Assembly: GCA_002706605.1 (NCBI GenBank)
Contig: PALT01000034.1
Coordinates: 1 to 64,000, forward strand
Length of the DNA stretch: 64,000 nt
Direction of reading: 5' to 3'
Origin: Rhodovulum sp.
GTDB taxonomy: Bacteria > Pseudomonadota > Alphaproteobacteria > Rhodobacterales > Rhodobacteraceae
Shown: in pieces, positions 19,238 to 30,916 of the stretch
Layout of the letters: each line of letters begins with the position of its first letter
Numbering within the stretch: position 1 is the first letter of the stretch
Made by a program: the position numbers and the translations under genes
The notes under the pieces: model-generated
Databases searched by the model: none
What the model saw: the letters and a program-made list of their open reading frames with translations, nothing else
What the model was told of the DNA's origin: nothing

Positions 19238-21582
19238 CCCCGACGCACCTTGTTCACGGCGGCCAAAACGCGCTCGGGCGTCGCAGGGGCCTGCAAATCG
19301 GGATATCCCGTCCCACAGGCCGCCACCGCATCGCTCAACGCCATCAGAGCCGAAATCCCCAACATGAACGGCGGCTCACCCACGGCTTTGGACCGGTAAA
19401 TCGTGTCCTCGCGATTGCGCCCCTCGGACCACAGTTCGACGTTGAACACATCGGGCCGATCGCCACAGGCGGGGATTTTATAGGTCGACGGCGCATGCGT
19501 CCGCAAACGCCCGTCACCGTTCCAAACCAACTCTTCACTGGTCAGCCATCCGGCCCCCTGTACGAACCCGCCCTCAATCTGGCCCACATCAATTGCGGGG
19601 TTCAGGGAGGCGCCTACATCATGGATAATGTCGCTGCGCAAAATCCGGTATTCACCGGTCAGAGTGTCCACCGCGACCTCACTCATCGCCGCGCCATAGG
19701 CAAAGTAATAAAATGGCCGCCCACGCCCCGCGATCCGATCCCACGCCACCTTGGGTGTTTTGTAATATCCGGTTGAGGACAGGCTGATCCGCGCCTCATA
19801 ACACCGCTGGGCTGCCTCATCGAAACTGATCTCGCGCCCCGCACCATCACTGACCTGACCGCCCACAAACCGGATGTCGCGCGCATCACAGCCGAAATAG
19901 GCCGCAACCCCCTCGGCCATCCGCGCCTTGATCACCTCACAGGCCGCCCGCACCGCCATGCCGTTCAAATCCGACCCCGACGATGCCGCCGTGGCCGAGG
20001 TGTTGGGCACTTTGCTCGTGTCCGTCGCGGTCACCTTGATCCGCTCGATGCCACAGCCGAAACTGGCATCCGCAACCTGCGCCATCTTCTGGAACAAGCC
20101 CTGTCCCATCTCGGTGCCACCATGGTTCACCTGAATGGACCCGTCGCTATAAACATGGACCAAGGCCCCCGCCTGGTTCAGATGGGTCAGCGTAAACGAA
20201 ATCCCGAACTTCACCGGCGTCAACGCCACCCCGCGCTTGACCACCGCATTGTCCGCATTCCACGCCGCCACCGCCGCACGCCGCGCCGCATACCCCGCCT
20301 GATCGGCCAACTGCGCCGTGATCGCGTGCAACTCGAAATCTTCAACCTCCATGAAATAGGGCGTGGTTTGAACCGCCTCTGTTTTCATCTTGGCCGAAAT
20401 ACTCTCGGGGGGGGGCGGGGGGGCAGACGGCCCCCCCGCTTCGCTGTAGTAATTCACCTGTCGCACGGCCAATGGATCGAGCCCCAGATGATGCGCAATA
20501 TGATCCATCACCCGTTCAATCCCGACCATGCCCTGCGGCCCACCAAAGCCGCGAAAGGCCGTCGCGCTCTGGGTGTTGGTCTTTAACCGATGGCTCTCGA
20601 TCCGGCAGGTTGGCAGGTGATAGGCGTTATCGGCATGCAGCATCGCGCGATCCGCGACAGGCAGGGACAGATCCATCGCCCAGCCACACCGCAGCTTGTG
20701 AACAAAGTTCACACCGGCCACACGCCCCGCGTCGTCAAATCCGACGTCATAGTCTATGCGGATGTCGTGACGCTTGCCTGTGATGACCATATCGTCGTCG
20801 CGGTCATAGCGCATCTTGCACGCCCGTCCCGTGTGCCGCGCGGCAATGGCACAGGCCACGGCAAGCGCGTTGCCCTGACTTTCCTTACCGCCAAAGCCGC
20901 CACCCATGCGCCGCATTTCAACCCGCACGGCGTGCATCGGCAGGCCCACGGCCTCGGCCACCTTGTGCTGAATTTCGGTCGGGTGCTGGGTTGAGGAATG
21001 GATCACCATATCCCCGCCATCTTGGGGCAGGGCCATTGCCGCCTGCCCCTCTAGATAGAAATGCTCTTGCCCGCCGACCTCAATCGTTCCGGTCAGACGA
21101 TGCATGGCATCCGCAATCGCGGCCTTGGCGTCGCCCTTTTCATAGACGCGCGGGCCTTCTTCGAACCGGCTGTTGGCCTCCATCGCCTGATCCACGGTCA
21201 GGATCGCGGGCAGGGGATCAATCGCTATCCGCCCCTTGCGCGCGGCGCGCCGCGCGGTCAGGTGGCTGTCGGCAATCACTAGGAACACGGGCTGACCCAC
21301 GTAATGCACGCGGTCGGTGGCCAGCAGAGGTTCATCATGGGCGGATGGGGACACGTCATTGTCAAACGGCAGGTCCGCCGCCGTCAAAACGTCGATCACA
21401 CCGGGGCAATTGCGCACCTCGCTGAGGTCAATGCCACGCAGCACCCCATGGGCGACTTCAGACAGACCAAAGGCCAGATGCAGCGTGCCCGCAGGCGTTG
21501 GGATATCATCGACATAGCGCGCCTGACCGGTCACATGCAGGCGGGCGGCGTCATGGGGCAGGGGACGGGCGAGGCTGCTCAT
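19234..21582 (-). CDS. xdhB: Xanthine dehydrogenase molybdenum-binding subunit XdhB
   Basis: This large subunit (782 residues) oxidises hypoxanthine/xanthine at the Mo-cofactor. Visible elements are [33 protein letters not shown] and the active-site Glu region GEPPFMLG near the C-terminus. An unusual Pro/Ser-rich insert at about residues 382-400 ([14 protein letters not shown]) corresponds exactly to a REP-like repeat in the DNA. Its start overlaps the xdhA stop. Confidence 0.93.
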   Translation of the reverse strand: MSSLARPLPHDAARLHVTGQARYVDDIPTPAGTLHLAFGLSEVAHGVLRGIDLSEVRNCPGVIDVLTAADLPFDNDVSPSAHDEPLLATDRVHYVGQPVFLVIADSHLTARRAARKGRIAIDPLPAILTVDQAMEANSRFEEGPRVYEKGDAKAAIADAMHRLTGTIEVGGQEHFYLEGQAAMALPQDGGDMVIHSSTQHPTEIQHKVAEAVGLPMHAVRVEMRRMGGGFGGKESQGNALAVACAIAARHTGRACKMRYDRDDDMVITGKRHDIRIDYDVGFDDAGRVAGVNFVHKLRCGWAMDLSLPVADRAMLHADNAYHLPTCRIESHRLKTNTQSATAFRGFGGPQGMVGIERVMDHIAHHLGLDPLAVRQVNYYSEAGGPSAPPPPPESISAKMKTEAVQTTPYFMEVEDFELHAITAQLADQAGYAARRAAVAAWNADNAVVKRGVALTPVKFGISFTLTHLNQAGALVHVYSDGSIQVNHGGTEMGQGLFQKMAQVADASFGCGIERIKVTATDTSKVPNTSATAASSGSDLNGMAVRAACEVIKARMAEGVAAYFGCDARDIRFVGGQVSDGAGREISFDEAAQRCYEARISLSSTGYYKTPKVAWDRIAGRGRPFYYFAYGAAMSEVAVDTLTGEYRILRSDIIHDVGASLNPAIDVGQIEGGFVQGAGWLTSEELVWNGDGRLRTHAPSTYKIPACGDRPDVFNVELWSEGRNREDTIYRSKAVGEPPFMLGISALMALSDAVAACGTGYPDLQAPATPERVLAAVNKVRRG
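20384..20438. repeat. REP-like repeat, copy 3, inside xdhB coding sequence
   Basis: The head TTCATCTTGGCCGAAATACTC is followed by a G/C palindrome, CGGGGGGGC (20416-20424) with GCCCCCCCG (20430-20438). It matches the intergenic copies at 3694 and 16740. On the minus strand it is read in frame as a Pro-rich insert of XdhB. Confidence 0.75.
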
Positions 21583-22958
21583 GGCGTGACCTCCAACACA
21601 TTGACCGCCGCGCCCTGATCCTCAAGGACATAGCGCATCAGCATATTGCGCGCCGCACTTTGGCGATACTCGGCCGAGGCGCGCATGTCGCTCATCGGGG
21701 TGAAATCGGTGTCAAAGGCCTCTATGGCGGTTTGCACTGTGGCCTCGGTCCATGGTTGGCCGATCAACGCGGCCTCAACCGCCTTGGCGCGTTTCGGGGT
21801 GCCCGCCATGCCGCCGAATGCGATGCGCGCCTCCGCGACAACACCATCCGCAACCGTGATCACGAAACAGCCGCAGACGGCGGAAATGTCCTGATCGAAC
21901 CGTTTGGACAGCTTATAGCACCGCAACCGGTCAAACCCCGCGCGCGGCACGGTGATCTTTTCAACGAACTCGCCCGGCACGCGGTCCTGCTTGCCGTAGT
22001 CGATAAAGAATGTCTCCAACGGCATCGACCGGCGCGCCGCCCCGTGGCGCAAATGGATGTCGGCCCCCAATGCGATCAACGCGGGCGCGCCATCCCCGAT
22101 GGGCGATCCGTTGGCAAGGTTGCCGCCAATGGTGGCGCTGTTTCGGACCTGTGTCGATCCGTACCGGCGCAGCATCTCGGCCAGCGCGGGGGACAGGTCC
22201 GCGATCTCTTCGCGCAGGCGGGACACGGTGACGCCCGCGCCGATGGTGATCTCGTCGCCCTCAAAGTCCAAGAGGTCCAGACCCTGAACACGGTGCAAGA
22301 ATGCGACCGGCCCAAGCGTGCGCAGGTGTTTGGTGATCCACAGACCCACATCCGTCGCCCCCGCGATCAAGGTCGCGTCGGGGTGTGCGGCGTACCAATC
22401 GGCCAGTTCGTCGATGCAATCGGGAATGGCCACATCGTCCGTCGAAATGCCCGCGCTGGGCAGGGCGCCCAAATCCTCGGACATCCACGCGGGAATGGGC
22501 ATTGTCGCGGCGTCCTCTGCCGCGCGGATGATCGGGGCGTAACCGGTGCACCGGCACAGGTTGCCCGCCAGTTGCGTGTCGAAATCGGTAGCACCATTGG
22601 AATGGGCGGCGGCCATCGACATAACGAAACCAGGTGTGCAGAACCCGCATTGCGACCCGTGATGGCGGATCATCGCGTCCTGAACGGGGTGCAGATCGCC
22701 ATCCGGACCACGCAGGCCTTCAACCGTGCGGATCGCCTTGCCGTGCACCTGACCCATCAACAGGATACAGGCATTGACCGCGCGCCCGCCGTCCGCATCC
22801 GTCAGGATCACGGTACAGGCCCCGCAATCGCCCTCGTTACAGCCCTCTTTGGTGCCGGTCAGGTGGTTTTCGTCGCGCAAAAAGTCCAACAGGGGGCGCG
22901 TGGCCTGATCCCCGGGAATGCGCGTCACGTTTCCATTCAGAAGAAACGCAATATCCAT
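21579..22958 (-). CDS. xdhA: Xanthine dehydrogenase FAD/2Fe-2S small subunit XdhA
   Basis: This 459-residue subunit carries two [2Fe-2S] clusters: plant-type Cys in [13 protein letters not shown] (about residues 38-50) and the second in QCGFCTPGF and NLCRCTGY. These are followed by a FAD-binding domain ([26 protein letters not shown]). The start at 22958 (MDIAFLLNG) gives the usual N-terminus. It passes electrons from XdhB to NAD. The 230-base gap to dnaE should hold the xdh promoter; no clear motif was recognised there. Confidence 0.93.
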   Translation of the reverse strand: MDIAFLLNGNVTRIPGDQATRPLLDFLRDENHLTGTKEGCNEGDCGACTVILTDADGGRAVNACILLMGQVHGKAIRTVEGLRGPDGDLHPVQDAMIRHHGSQCGFCTPGFVMSMAAAHSNGATDFDTQLAGNLCRCTGYAPIIRAAEDAATMPIPAWMSEDLGALPSAGISTDDVAIPDCIDELADWYAAHPDATLIAGATDVGLWITKHLRTLGPVAFLHRVQGLDLLDFEGDEITIGAGVTVSRLREEIADLSPALAEMLRRYGSTQVRNSATIGGNLANGSPIGDGAPALIALGADIHLRHGAARRSMPLETFFIDYGKQDRVPGEFVEKITVPRAGFDRLRCYKLSKRFDQDISAVCGCFVITVADGVVAEARIAFGGMAGTPKRAKAVEAALIGQPWTEATVQTAIEAFDTDFTPMSDMRASAEYRQSAARNMLMRYVLEDQGAAVNVLEVTP

Positions 22959-23191
22959 GCGATGAGCCCGCCGCTTTCTCTTCCCCAAGGCCTGCGGCGC
23001 CAATGCCCGATGCGGCGTAAAGCAATGGCGCGGCCTTTATACCGCGATCCAGAAAAGCCCCGTTTTGATCAAATGGCAAGAATTTGATCGGCTCTTTTTT
23101 GGGCGGCTCACAAAGTTTGCATAAAAAATGGGCGTGCGCGTGGGGGCATATTCCTCTTTTCGGGACTGGGGTGCGGGAATAGACTGAGAGG

Positions 23192-26100
23192 ATGAGCAAA
23201 CAGCCACGATTCATCCACCTGCGCGTCCATACCGAATACTCTCTGCTTGAGGGGGCGGTGCGGACCAAGAAACTGCCCGATATGTGCCGCGATGCGGGGA
23301 TGCCTGCGGTTGCGATCACCGACACGAACAACATGTTCGCCGCGCTGGAATTTTCGGTCACGGCCAAGGGCGCGGGGATTCAGCCGATCGTGGGCTGTCA
23401 GGTCGATGTGGATATGGGCGGGGACGCCGATCCCGCGCCAATTGTCCTGCTCAGCCAGAACGAAGCCGGCTATATGAACCTGATGAAGCTGAACTCGTGT
23501 CTGTATCTGGATGCGGGCGGCGAGTTGCCCAAGGTGACGCTGGATGAGCTGGAGCAATATAGCGACGGGTTGATCTGTCTGTCGGGCGGGCCGGACGGGC
23601 CTATCGGGCGGCATCTGCGCGCGGGGCAGCGCGACAAGGCGCAGGCGATGATGACGCGCATGGCCGCGATCTATCCCGACCGTCTTTACGTAGAATTGCA
23701 ACGCCATCCGGGCGAGGGCGGCCAATTGCCCGAGGCCGAGCGCCTGAGTGAACGCGGCTTTGTCGAAATGGCCTATGCGATGAACCTGCCGCTGGTCGCG
23801 ACGAACGACGTCTATTTCCCCAAGACGGATATGTATGAGGCGCATGATGCCCTGATCTGTATCGCCGAAGGGGCCTATGTCGATCAGGCCGAGCCGCGCC
23901 GGATGCTGACCGCCCAGCACTATTTCAAATCGCCCGAGGAAATGGCGACCCTGTTCGCCGACCTGCCCGAGGCGTTGGAAAACACCGTCGAAATCGCGCG
24001 CCGCTGTGCGTTCGCGACCTATAAACGCGATCCGATCCTGCCGAAATTCGCGGATGACGAGGTCACGGAACTGCGCCGCATGGCGAATGAGGGTCTGCAA
24101 AAACGTCTGGCCGTGATCCCGCATGCGGTGTCGGTCGAGGAGTATCAGGAACGTCTGGACTTTGAACTTGGCATTATCGAGGGCATGGGATTTCCCGGCT
24201 ACTTCTTGATCGTTGCGGACTTTATTCAGTGGTCCAAGGACAACAACATTCCCGTCGGGCCCGGACGGGGGTCGGGTGCGGGTAGTCTGGTGGCCTACGC
24301 CCTGACGATCACCGATCTTGATCCGCTGCGCTACAGTTTGCTGTTCGAACGGTTCCTGAACCCCGAACGTGTGTCGATGCCCGACTTTGACATCGACTTT
24401 TGCATGGATCGCCGCGAAGAGACGATCCGTTATGTGCAGGAAAAATACGGTCGCGATAAGGTGGGGCAGATCATCACCTTTGGTGCGCTTTTGTCCAAGG
24501 CGGCGGTGCGTGACGTGGGGCGCGTGTTGCAGATGCCCTATGGTCAGGTCGACAAGCTGTCCAAGCTGATCCCCGTTGAAGGCGTCAAACCGGTCTCGAT
24601 CAAACAGGCCCTGACGGATGAACCCCGCCTGCGCGAGGCCGCCCGCGCCGAAGAGGTGGTGGATCGTCTGCTGACCTACGGCCAACAGGTCGAGGGGTTG
24701 TTGCGCAACGCATCGACCCACGCGGCGGGGGTTGTGATTGGCGACCGCCCGCTGGACGAACTGGTGCCGCTGTACCAAGACCCGCGCTCGGACATGCCTG
24801 CGACCCAGTTCAACATGAAATGGGTGGAACAGGCCGGTCTGGTGAAATTCGACTTTCTAGGCCTGAAAACCCTGACCGTCATTCAGAACGCCATTGAACA
24901 AATCCACGCCAGCGGGCGCGACCTGCACACCTCGGCGGATGGGGGCAAGATTTATGACCCCGCAGCGGGGGCCGAGAACGACATCGGGCATATCCCGTTG
25001 GACGATGAACTGACCTATAAACTCTATTCGTCGGCGAAAACGGTCGCGGTGTTTCAGGTGGAAAGCTCGGGCATGATGGATGCCCTGCGTCAGATGAAAC
25101 CGACCTGTATTGAGGACATCGTGGCGCTTGTGGCGCTATACCGTCCAGGTCCGATGGAGAACATCCCGACCTATTGTGACGTGAAACACGGACGCAAGGA
25201 ACTGCAATCGGTTCACCCGACCATCGACCACATTCTGGCCGAGACACAAGGCATCATCGTTTATCAGGAACAGGTGATGCAGATCGCGCAGGTCATGGCG
25301 GGTTACAGCCTTGGCGGCGCGGACCTGTTGCGCCGCGCGATGGGTAAAAAGATCAAAGAGGCGATGGACGCCGAACGTCCCAAGTTTGAGGCCGGTGCCG
25401 CCAAGAACGGGGTGGACGCGAAAAAGGCGTCCGAGGTGTTCGACCTCTTGGAGAAATTCGCGAACTACGGCTTTAACAAATCGCACGCCGCCGCCTATGC
25501 GGTGGTGTCCTATCAAACCGCGTGGCTGAAGGCGAACCATCCGGTCGAGTTCATGGCGGGCGTCATGAACTGCGATATGCATTTGACGGACAAGCTGGCC
25601 GTTTATGCCGAAGAGGTGCGTCGCGGTCTGGATCTGACGATTGTGCCGCCCTGTGTGAACCGCTCGGGCGCGAAGTTCAGCGTCGTGAACGGCGAACTGG
25701 TCTACGCCCTTGGCGCGTTGAAAAACGTGGGCCTTGAGGTGATGAAGATGATCGTCGAAGCGCGCGGGGACAAACCGTTCGCGACCCTGTTTGATATGGC
25801 GCGTCGCGTCGATCTGAAAAAGGTCGGCAAGCGGCCGATGGAAATGCTGGCCCGCGCGGGGGCGTTCGATCAGTTGGATTCGAACCGTCGCCGCGTGTTT
25901 GATGGCCTCGATGCGCTGGTCGCCTATTCGGCGGCGATCCATGAACAACGCGCCTCGGATCAAGTGTCCCTGTTTGGTGAGGCGGGCGATGACCTGCCCG
26001 AACCGCGTCTCCCGAACATCAGCGACTGGCTGCCCAACGAACGCCTTGCCGAAGAGCATAAGGCGATCGGGTTCTACCTGTCGGGCCATCCGCTGGACGA

Positions 26101-26677
26101 CTATATGACCGCGCTGAAACGCAAGAAAATCCAGACCCTTGAGCAGGTGATGCAGGACGTACAATCGGGCCCCAAGATCACCAAGATGGCCGGTGCCGTC
26201 GCAGGCCGTCAGGAACGCAAATCGGCCAAGGGCAACCGGTTCGCCTTTGCCCAATTGTCCGACCCGACGGGGCTGTTCGAGGTCACGCTGTTTTCCGATG
26301 TGCTTGAGGCATCGCGCGATTTCCTTGAGGCCGGATCGAACGTCGTCCTGACGGTTGAGGCCACATTCGAAAGCGATCAGTTGAAACTGCTCTGCCGCGG
26401 GGTGCAGCCGGTCGATAGCGTTGTGGCCGACGTGGGCGGCGCGGGCCTAAAGGTGTTCGTGAATACCCCCGAAGCGGTGCAGAGCGTCGCCGGATTGCTG
26501 GAACGGGCCAAGGGCGAAAACGGTCTGCGGGGGCGTGGCCCGATTCAATTCTGCCTGTCCGCGCCCGACCTGTTTGCCGAGGTCGAAATGGCCCTGCCCG
26601 AGGAATATCCGGTCAATCCCCAGATCAAGGGTGCGATCAAATCCCTGCCCGGTGTGATGATGGTTGAGGACGCGTAA
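23192..26677 (+). CDS. dnaE: DNA polymerase III subunit alpha
   Basis: This is the replicative polymerase catalytic subunit, 1161 residues, the usual DnaE length. It has the PHP domain at the N-terminus (FIHLRVHTEYSLLEGAVR), the polymerase core with GPGRGSGAGSLVAYAL and the catalytic aspartates in PDFDIDF, the finger/helix-hairpin-helix region, and the OB-fold near residues 970-1060. It is preceded by a short A-rich spacer. Nothing unusual is seen. Confidence 0.96.
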   Translation: MSKQPRFIHLRVHTEYSLLEGAVRTKKLPDMCRDAGMPAVAITDTNNMFAALEFSVTAKGAGIQPIVGCQVDVDMGGDADPAPIVLLSQNEAGYMNLMKLNSCLYLDAGGELPKVTLDELEQYSDGLICLSGGPDGPIGRHLRAGQRDKAQAMMTRMAAIYPDRLYVELQRHPGEGGQLPEAERLSERGFVEMAYAMNLPLVATNDVYFPKTDMYEAHDALICIAEGAYVDQAEPRRMLTAQHYFKSPEEMATLFADLPEALENTVEIARRCAFATYKRDPILPKFADDEVTELRRMANEGLQKRLAVIPHAVSVEEYQERLDFELGIIEGMGFPGYFLIVADFIQWSKDNNIPVGPGRGSGAGSLVAYALTITDLDPLRYSLLFERFLNPERVSMPDFDIDFCMDRREETIRYVQEKYGRDKVGQIITFGALLSKAAVRDVGRVLQMPYGQVDKLSKLIPVEGVKPVSIKQALTDEPRLREAARAEEVVDRLLTYGQQVEGLLRNASTHAAGVVIGDRPLDELVPLYQDPRSDMPATQFNMKWVEQAGLVKFDFLGLKTLTVIQNAIEQIHASGRDLHTSADGGKIYDPAAGAENDIGHIPLDDELTYKLYSSAKTVAVFQVESSGMMDALRQMKPTCIEDIVALVALYRPGPMENIPTYCDVKHGRKELQSVHPTIDHILAETQGIIVYQEQVMQIAQVMAGYSLGGADLLRRAMGKKIKEAMDAERPKFEAGAAKNGVDAKKASEVFDLLEKFANYGFNKSHAAAYAVVSYQTAWLKANHPVEFMAGVMNCDMHLTDKLAVYAEEVRRGLDLTIVPPCVNRSGAKFSVVNGELVYALGALKNVGLEVMKMIVEARGDKPFATLFDMARRVDLKKVGKRPMEMLARAGAFDQLDSNRRRVFDGLDALVAYSAAIHEQRASDQVSLFGEAGDDLPEPRLPNISDWLPNERLAEEHKAIGFYLSGHPLDDYMTALKRKKIQTLEQVMQDVQSGPKITKMAGAVAGRQERKSAKGNRFAFAQLSDPTGLFEVTLFSDVLEASRDFLEAGSNVVLTVEATFESDQLKLLCRGVQPVDSVVADVGGAGLKVFVNTPEAVQSVAGLLERAKGENGLRGRGPIQFCLSAPDLFAEVEMALPEEYPVNPQIKGAIKSLPGVMMVEDA

Positions 26678-26745
26678 ACCCCCGTCCGGCCCGTCAAAAT
26701 GACCTTGACGCCAGTGGGGACATGCCATAGTTCAATCTGCGCTGA

Positions 26746-26820
<75 letters not shown>

Positions 26821-26955
26821 GCCTATCCCGACATTACCTGCGGCCCGCGACATATGGGCCGGAACTTGTCCTCTGACGCGGTGTTTGGGGCGCTTTTTCT
26901 TGTCGTTCCGCACGCCGGACGGTAAAGACCCCATGCACACAGGGGAATAGGCGCA

Positions 26956-28749
26956 ATGGCTCGACGTCCGAACACCACGTTGGAAGAACGTGAGAAATCC
27001 AAACGTATTGGGGCGTTGCGCGGTCTTGCGCCGTTTTTGGCCCCCTATCGTGGCATGGTATTTCTGGCCTTTTGTGCGCTGGTTCTGACGGCGGGCGTGT
27101 CCCTGATGCTGCCCCTCGCGGTGCGCCGTGTGGTCGACGGGTTTGAAACCGAAAGCGTCACGTTGTTGGACGATTATTTCGCTGCCGCGCTGGCGATTAC
27201 CGCGCTTTTGGCGCTGGGCACGGGGATGCGCTATTACCTTGTGACGCGTCTGGGCGAACGGGTTGTGGCCGACATCCGCAAGGCCGTGTTTGACCGCATG
27301 ATCGGGATGAGCCCCGCGTTTTTCGAACGTATCCTGACCGGTGAGGTCCTGAGCCGGATTACGACCGACACCACGCTGATCCTGTCGGTGATCGGGTCGT
27401 CCGTGTCGGTGGCCCTGCGCAATTTCCTGATCTTCCTTGGCGGCATGGTGTTGCTGCTGGTCACCTCGGCGAAACTGACGGGGTTGGTCTTGTTGTTGGT
27501 GCCGGCGGTGATCGTGCCGATCATCCTGTTGGGGCGGCGTCTGCGCGCGCTGAGCCGCGAAAATCAGGATTGGATCGCCTCCTCGTCGGGGTCCGCGTCC
27601 GAGGCCCTGTTGTCCGTGCAGGCGGTTCAGGCCTTTACGAATGAGGCGCCCACGCGGCGCAGCTTTTCCGACGTGACCGAGAAATCCTTTGTTGCCGCGA
27701 AACGCCGGATTTCCACCCGCGCAATGATGACCGTGATCGTGATCTTCCTGATCTTTTCCGGCGTCGTGGGTGTGCTGTGGATCGGCGCGCGGGACGTGCG
27801 TGCGGGCGACATGAGCGTCGGCGAATTGGTCCAGTTCGTGATCTATTCGGTGATGGTTGCAGGCGCGGTCGGGGCCCTGTCGGAAATCTGGGGCGAACTC
27901 CAGCGCGCCGCCGGTGCGACCGAACGTCTGGTCGAATTGCTGTCTGCCGAGGACGCGGTGAAAGACCCCGAAACCCCGCAGACCCTGCCGACGCCCGTGC
28001 GCGGAGAACTGGTGTTTGACAACGTCACCTTCCACTATCCTACGCGCCCCGATCAATCGGCCCTGTCGGGGATCAATGTAACGATCAAGGCGGGCGAAAC
28101 CGTCGCCCTTGTCGGGCCATCGGGGGCCGGTAAATCGACGATCATCCAGTTGCTGTTGCGGTTCTATGATCCGCAGAGCGGACGGATTTTGCTGGACGGC
28201 ACGCCGTTGAATGCCGTTGCCCGCGATGAGTTCCGCAAGTTCATGGCGCTGGTGCCGCAGGATCCGGTGATCTTTGCCGATACCGCGCGCGAGAACATCC
28301 GCTTTGGCCGCCCCGACGCGACCGATGCCGAGGTTGAGGCCGCCGCGCGCGCCGCCCATGCGCATGAATTCCTTGCCAAGCTGCCCGATGGCTATGACAG
28401 CTATGTAGGTGAGCGCGGCGTGATGCTGTCGGGTGGTCAGAAACAGCGTATCGCCATTGCCCGTGCGATCCTGCGCGACGCACCGGTTCTGTTGCTGGAT
28501 GAGGCGACCTCGGCCCTTGATGCCGAGAGCGAGCGCGCGGTGCAGATCGCCGTCGACGACATGGCCGCGACCCGTACGACCCTGATCGTGGCGCACCGTT
28601 TGGCCACCGTGAAAAAGGCCGACCGCATTCTGGTGTTCGAGGATGGTCAGATCGTTGCCGAGGGCACACATGACGCGTTGGTGGCACAGGATGGCCTCTA
28701 CGCCCGTCTGGCGCGTCTGCAATTCACCGAAGGTCTGGCCGCCGAATAG
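26956..28749 (+). CDS. ABC transporter, fused transmembrane and ATPase domains (MsbA-like exporter)
   Basis: This 597-residue half-transporter has six membrane helices (residues 20-320). The C-terminal ATPase has Walker A VGPSGAGKST, Q-loop LVPQDPVIF, signature MLSGGQKQRIAIARAI, Walker B VLLLDEATSALD and the H-loop VAHRLATV. It works as a dimer and probably exports lipids or drugs. It stands alone between tRNA-Gly and the acyl-CoA synthetase. Confidence 0.9.
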   Translation: MARRPNTTLEEREKSKRIGALRGLAPFLAPYRGMVFLAFCALVLTAGVSLMLPLAVRRVVDGFETESVTLLDDYFAAALAITALLALGTGMRYYLVTRLGERVVADIRKAVFDRMIGMSPAFFERILTGEVLSRITTDTTLILSVIGSSVSVALRNFLIFLGGMVLLLVTSAKLTGLVLLLVPAVIVPIILLGRRLRALSRENQDWIASSSGSASEALLSVQAVQAFTNEAPTRRSFSDVTEKSFVAAKRRISTRAMMTVIVIFLIFSGVVGVLWIGARDVRAGDMSVGELVQFVIYSVMVAGAVGALSEIWGELQRAAGATERLVELLSAEDAVKDPETPQTLPTPVRGELVFDNVTFHYPTRPDQSALSGINVTIKAGETVALVGPSGAGKSTIIQLLLRFYDPQSGRILLDGTPLNAVARDEFRKFMALVPQDPVIFADTARENIRFGRPDATDAEVEAAARAAHAHEFLAKLPDGYDSYVGERGVMLSGGQKQRIAIARAILRDAPVLLLDEATSALDAESERAVQIAVDDMAATRTTLIVAHRLATVKKADRILVFEDGQIVAEGTHDALVAQDGLYARLARLQFTEGLAAE

Positions 28750-28869
28750 GGGCAGCTACGTCAATTAAATTTTATCGTTGCGTCACGATTGCGTGGATTT
28801 TTCCCCTTTTGCATGTTCCGATAGGGAGCAAGATCGGCACGTGTGCCAGATCGCAGGAGGAGGGAAACC

Positions 28870-30762
28870 ATGGCTGACACCACGGAACTGGACCACGTAA
28901 AGGCGATAGAGGCGGAAATGCCTTGGGCGGATCGGGATGTGCCCGAGACGCTATATCAACAACTGACACAGACCGCCGCGAAATTCCCGACCCGTTCCGC
29001 GATCAGCTATCAGCTGTTTTCCGGCCCCAAGGACAAGGCCGAGACGCTGACGTGGGCGGAGCTGCACGCCGCGGTGACGCGCGCGGCGAATATGCTGCGC
29101 GCGATTGGCGTGGGTGAAAACGACGTGGTCGCCTATGTCATGCCGAATTGTAACGAGACGGCGGTGGCCCTGTTGGCCGGTGCAACGGCGGGGATCGTGA
29201 ACCCGATCAACCCCTTGCTAGAGCCCGAGCAGATTTCCGCGATCCTGCGCGAAACCAATGCCCGCGTTGTGGTCACGATCAAGAGCCTGCCCAAGACCGA
29301 TGTGGCCCAAAAGGTCGCCGAGGCGGTCGAGCACGCCCCGCATGTGACCACGGTGCTTGAGGTCGATCTGGTGCGCTATATGACGCCGCCCAAGAAATGG
29401 ATCGCCCCCCTGATCCGGCCGAAAAACGATCGCATCCACCACGCCGATGTTTTGGATTTCAACGCCGAATGCGCCAAGCACGCGGGCGACAAATTGACCT
29501 TTGCCGAGAGCGGCGACCGCATTGGCGCGTTGTTCCACACGGGTGGTACAACAGGGATGCCCAAAGTCGCCCAGCACAAGCATTCCGGCATGATCTATAA
29601 CGGCTGGCTGGGCCACCGGATGTTGTTCAACGAGAACGACACCCTGATTTGTCCGCTGCCCCTGTTCCATGTGTTCGCGGCCTATCCGGTCTTGATGTCG
29701 GTTCTTGCGTCTGGCGCGCATGTGGTGTTCCCGACGCCTGCCGGTTATCGCGGGGACGGGGTGTTTGATAACTTCTGGAAGCTGGTTGAGCGGTGGAAAG
29801 TCACCTTCGTCATCACGGTTCCGACCGCCATCGCCGCACTGATGCAGCGGCCTGTGGACGCGGATGTGTCCAGCCTGCGCTATGCCTTCTCGGGGTCCGC
29901 GCCCCTGCCGGTCGAACTGTATAACCGGTTTGAAAAGGCCACGGGCGTCACCATCTGCGAAGGCTATGGCCTGACCGAGGCGACCTGCCTTGTCTCGATC
30001 AACCCACCTGAGGGGCGCAAGAAAATCGGCTCGGTCGGTTTGCCGTTCCCGCATACGGACGTCAAAATCCTGCAATGCGATGACTGTGGCACCATCGTGC
30101 GCGAATGCGGTGTGGATGAGGTTGGTGAGATTTGCGTCGCCAACCCCGGTGTCCTGACGGGTCAGACCTACACGGATCAATCCAAGAATGAGGGCCTGTT
30201 CGCGGGCGAGACGTATCTGCGCACGGGCGATCTGGGCCGTCTGGATGAGGACGGGTATCTCTATATCACAGGCCGCGCCAAGGACCTGATCATCCGTGGC
30301 GGTCACAACATCGACCCCGCCGAAATCGAAGAGGCGCTTGCCGGTCATCCCGCCGTCGCCTTTGTCGGTGCGATTGGTCAGCCTGACAGTTTCGCGGGCG
30401 AACTGCCCTGTGCCTATGTCGAACTTGTCGACGGGGCTGAGGTTGAGGCAAGCGAACTGCGCGATTATGCCCGCAAGCACATCCATGAGCGCGCCGCCGT
30501 GCCCAAGCATGTCGAGATTTTGGACGAACTGCCCAAAACCGCCGTGGGGAAGGTGTTCAAGCCCGATTTGCGCAAACGTGCGATCACGCGGGTGTACAAC
30601 GCCGCGCTGGCCGAGGCGGGGCACGCTGTCACGGTGCGTGAGGTCCGCGAGGACAAGAAACGTGGTCTTGTTGCCGTTCTGTCCCCCGAGGGCGAGGTCG
30701 ACAAAGACGCGGTTCGCCACCTGTTGGGAGAGTTCACCCGACCGTGGGATTGGGGGGAATAA
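28870..30762 (+). CDS. Acyl-CoA synthetase (AMP-binding family)
   Basis: This 630-residue adenylate-forming enzyme activates a carboxylic or fatty acid to acyl-CoA. The P-loop-like motif is HTGGTTGMPKVA, followed by GYGLTEATCL, YLRTGDLG and the C-terminal catalytic Lys in PKTAVGKVFKP. A strong ribosome site (GCAGGAGGAG) precedes the ATG at 28870. The substrate is not determinable from sequence. Confidence 0.9.
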   Translation: MADTTELDHVKAIEAEMPWADRDVPETLYQQLTQTAAKFPTRSAISYQLFSGPKDKAETLTWAELHAAVTRAANMLRAIGVGENDVVAYVMPNCNETAVALLAGATAGIVNPINPLLEPEQISAILRETNARVVVTIKSLPKTDVAQKVAEAVEHAPHVTTVLEVDLVRYMTPPKKWIAPLIRPKNDRIHHADVLDFNAECAKHAGDKLTFAESGDRIGALFHTGGTTGMPKVAQHKHSGMIYNGWLGHRMLFNENDTLICPLPLFHVFAAYPVLMSVLASGAHVVFPTPAGYRGDGVFDNFWKLVERWKVTFVITVPTAIAALMQRPVDADVSSLRYAFSGSAPLPVELYNRFEKATGVTICEGYGLTEATCLVSINPPEGRKKIGSVGLPFPHTDVKILQCDDCGTIVRECGVDEVGEICVANPGVLTGQTYTDQSKNEGLFAGETYLRTGDLGRLDEDGYLYITGRAKDLIIRGGHNIDPAEIEEALAGHPAVAFVGAIGQPDSFAGELPCAYVELVDGAEVEASELRDYARKHIHERAAVPKHVEILDELPKTAVGKVFKPDLRKRAITRVYNAALAEAGHAVTVREVREDKKRGLVAVLSPEGEVDKDAVRHLLGEFTRPWDWGE

Positions 30763-30916
30763 CCCCTGAAAGTGCACTCTATGTAAGAGTTGGCGTTGCA
30801 AAATTGACGGGAGGGACAATTTTTTGACGCCTACTTTACAAAAACACCACAAAGTGAGCCGCATTTGAAATAATATTAGGTACATCTGGGCTGGGGTATT
30901 TTGAGGGAGAGACCAG

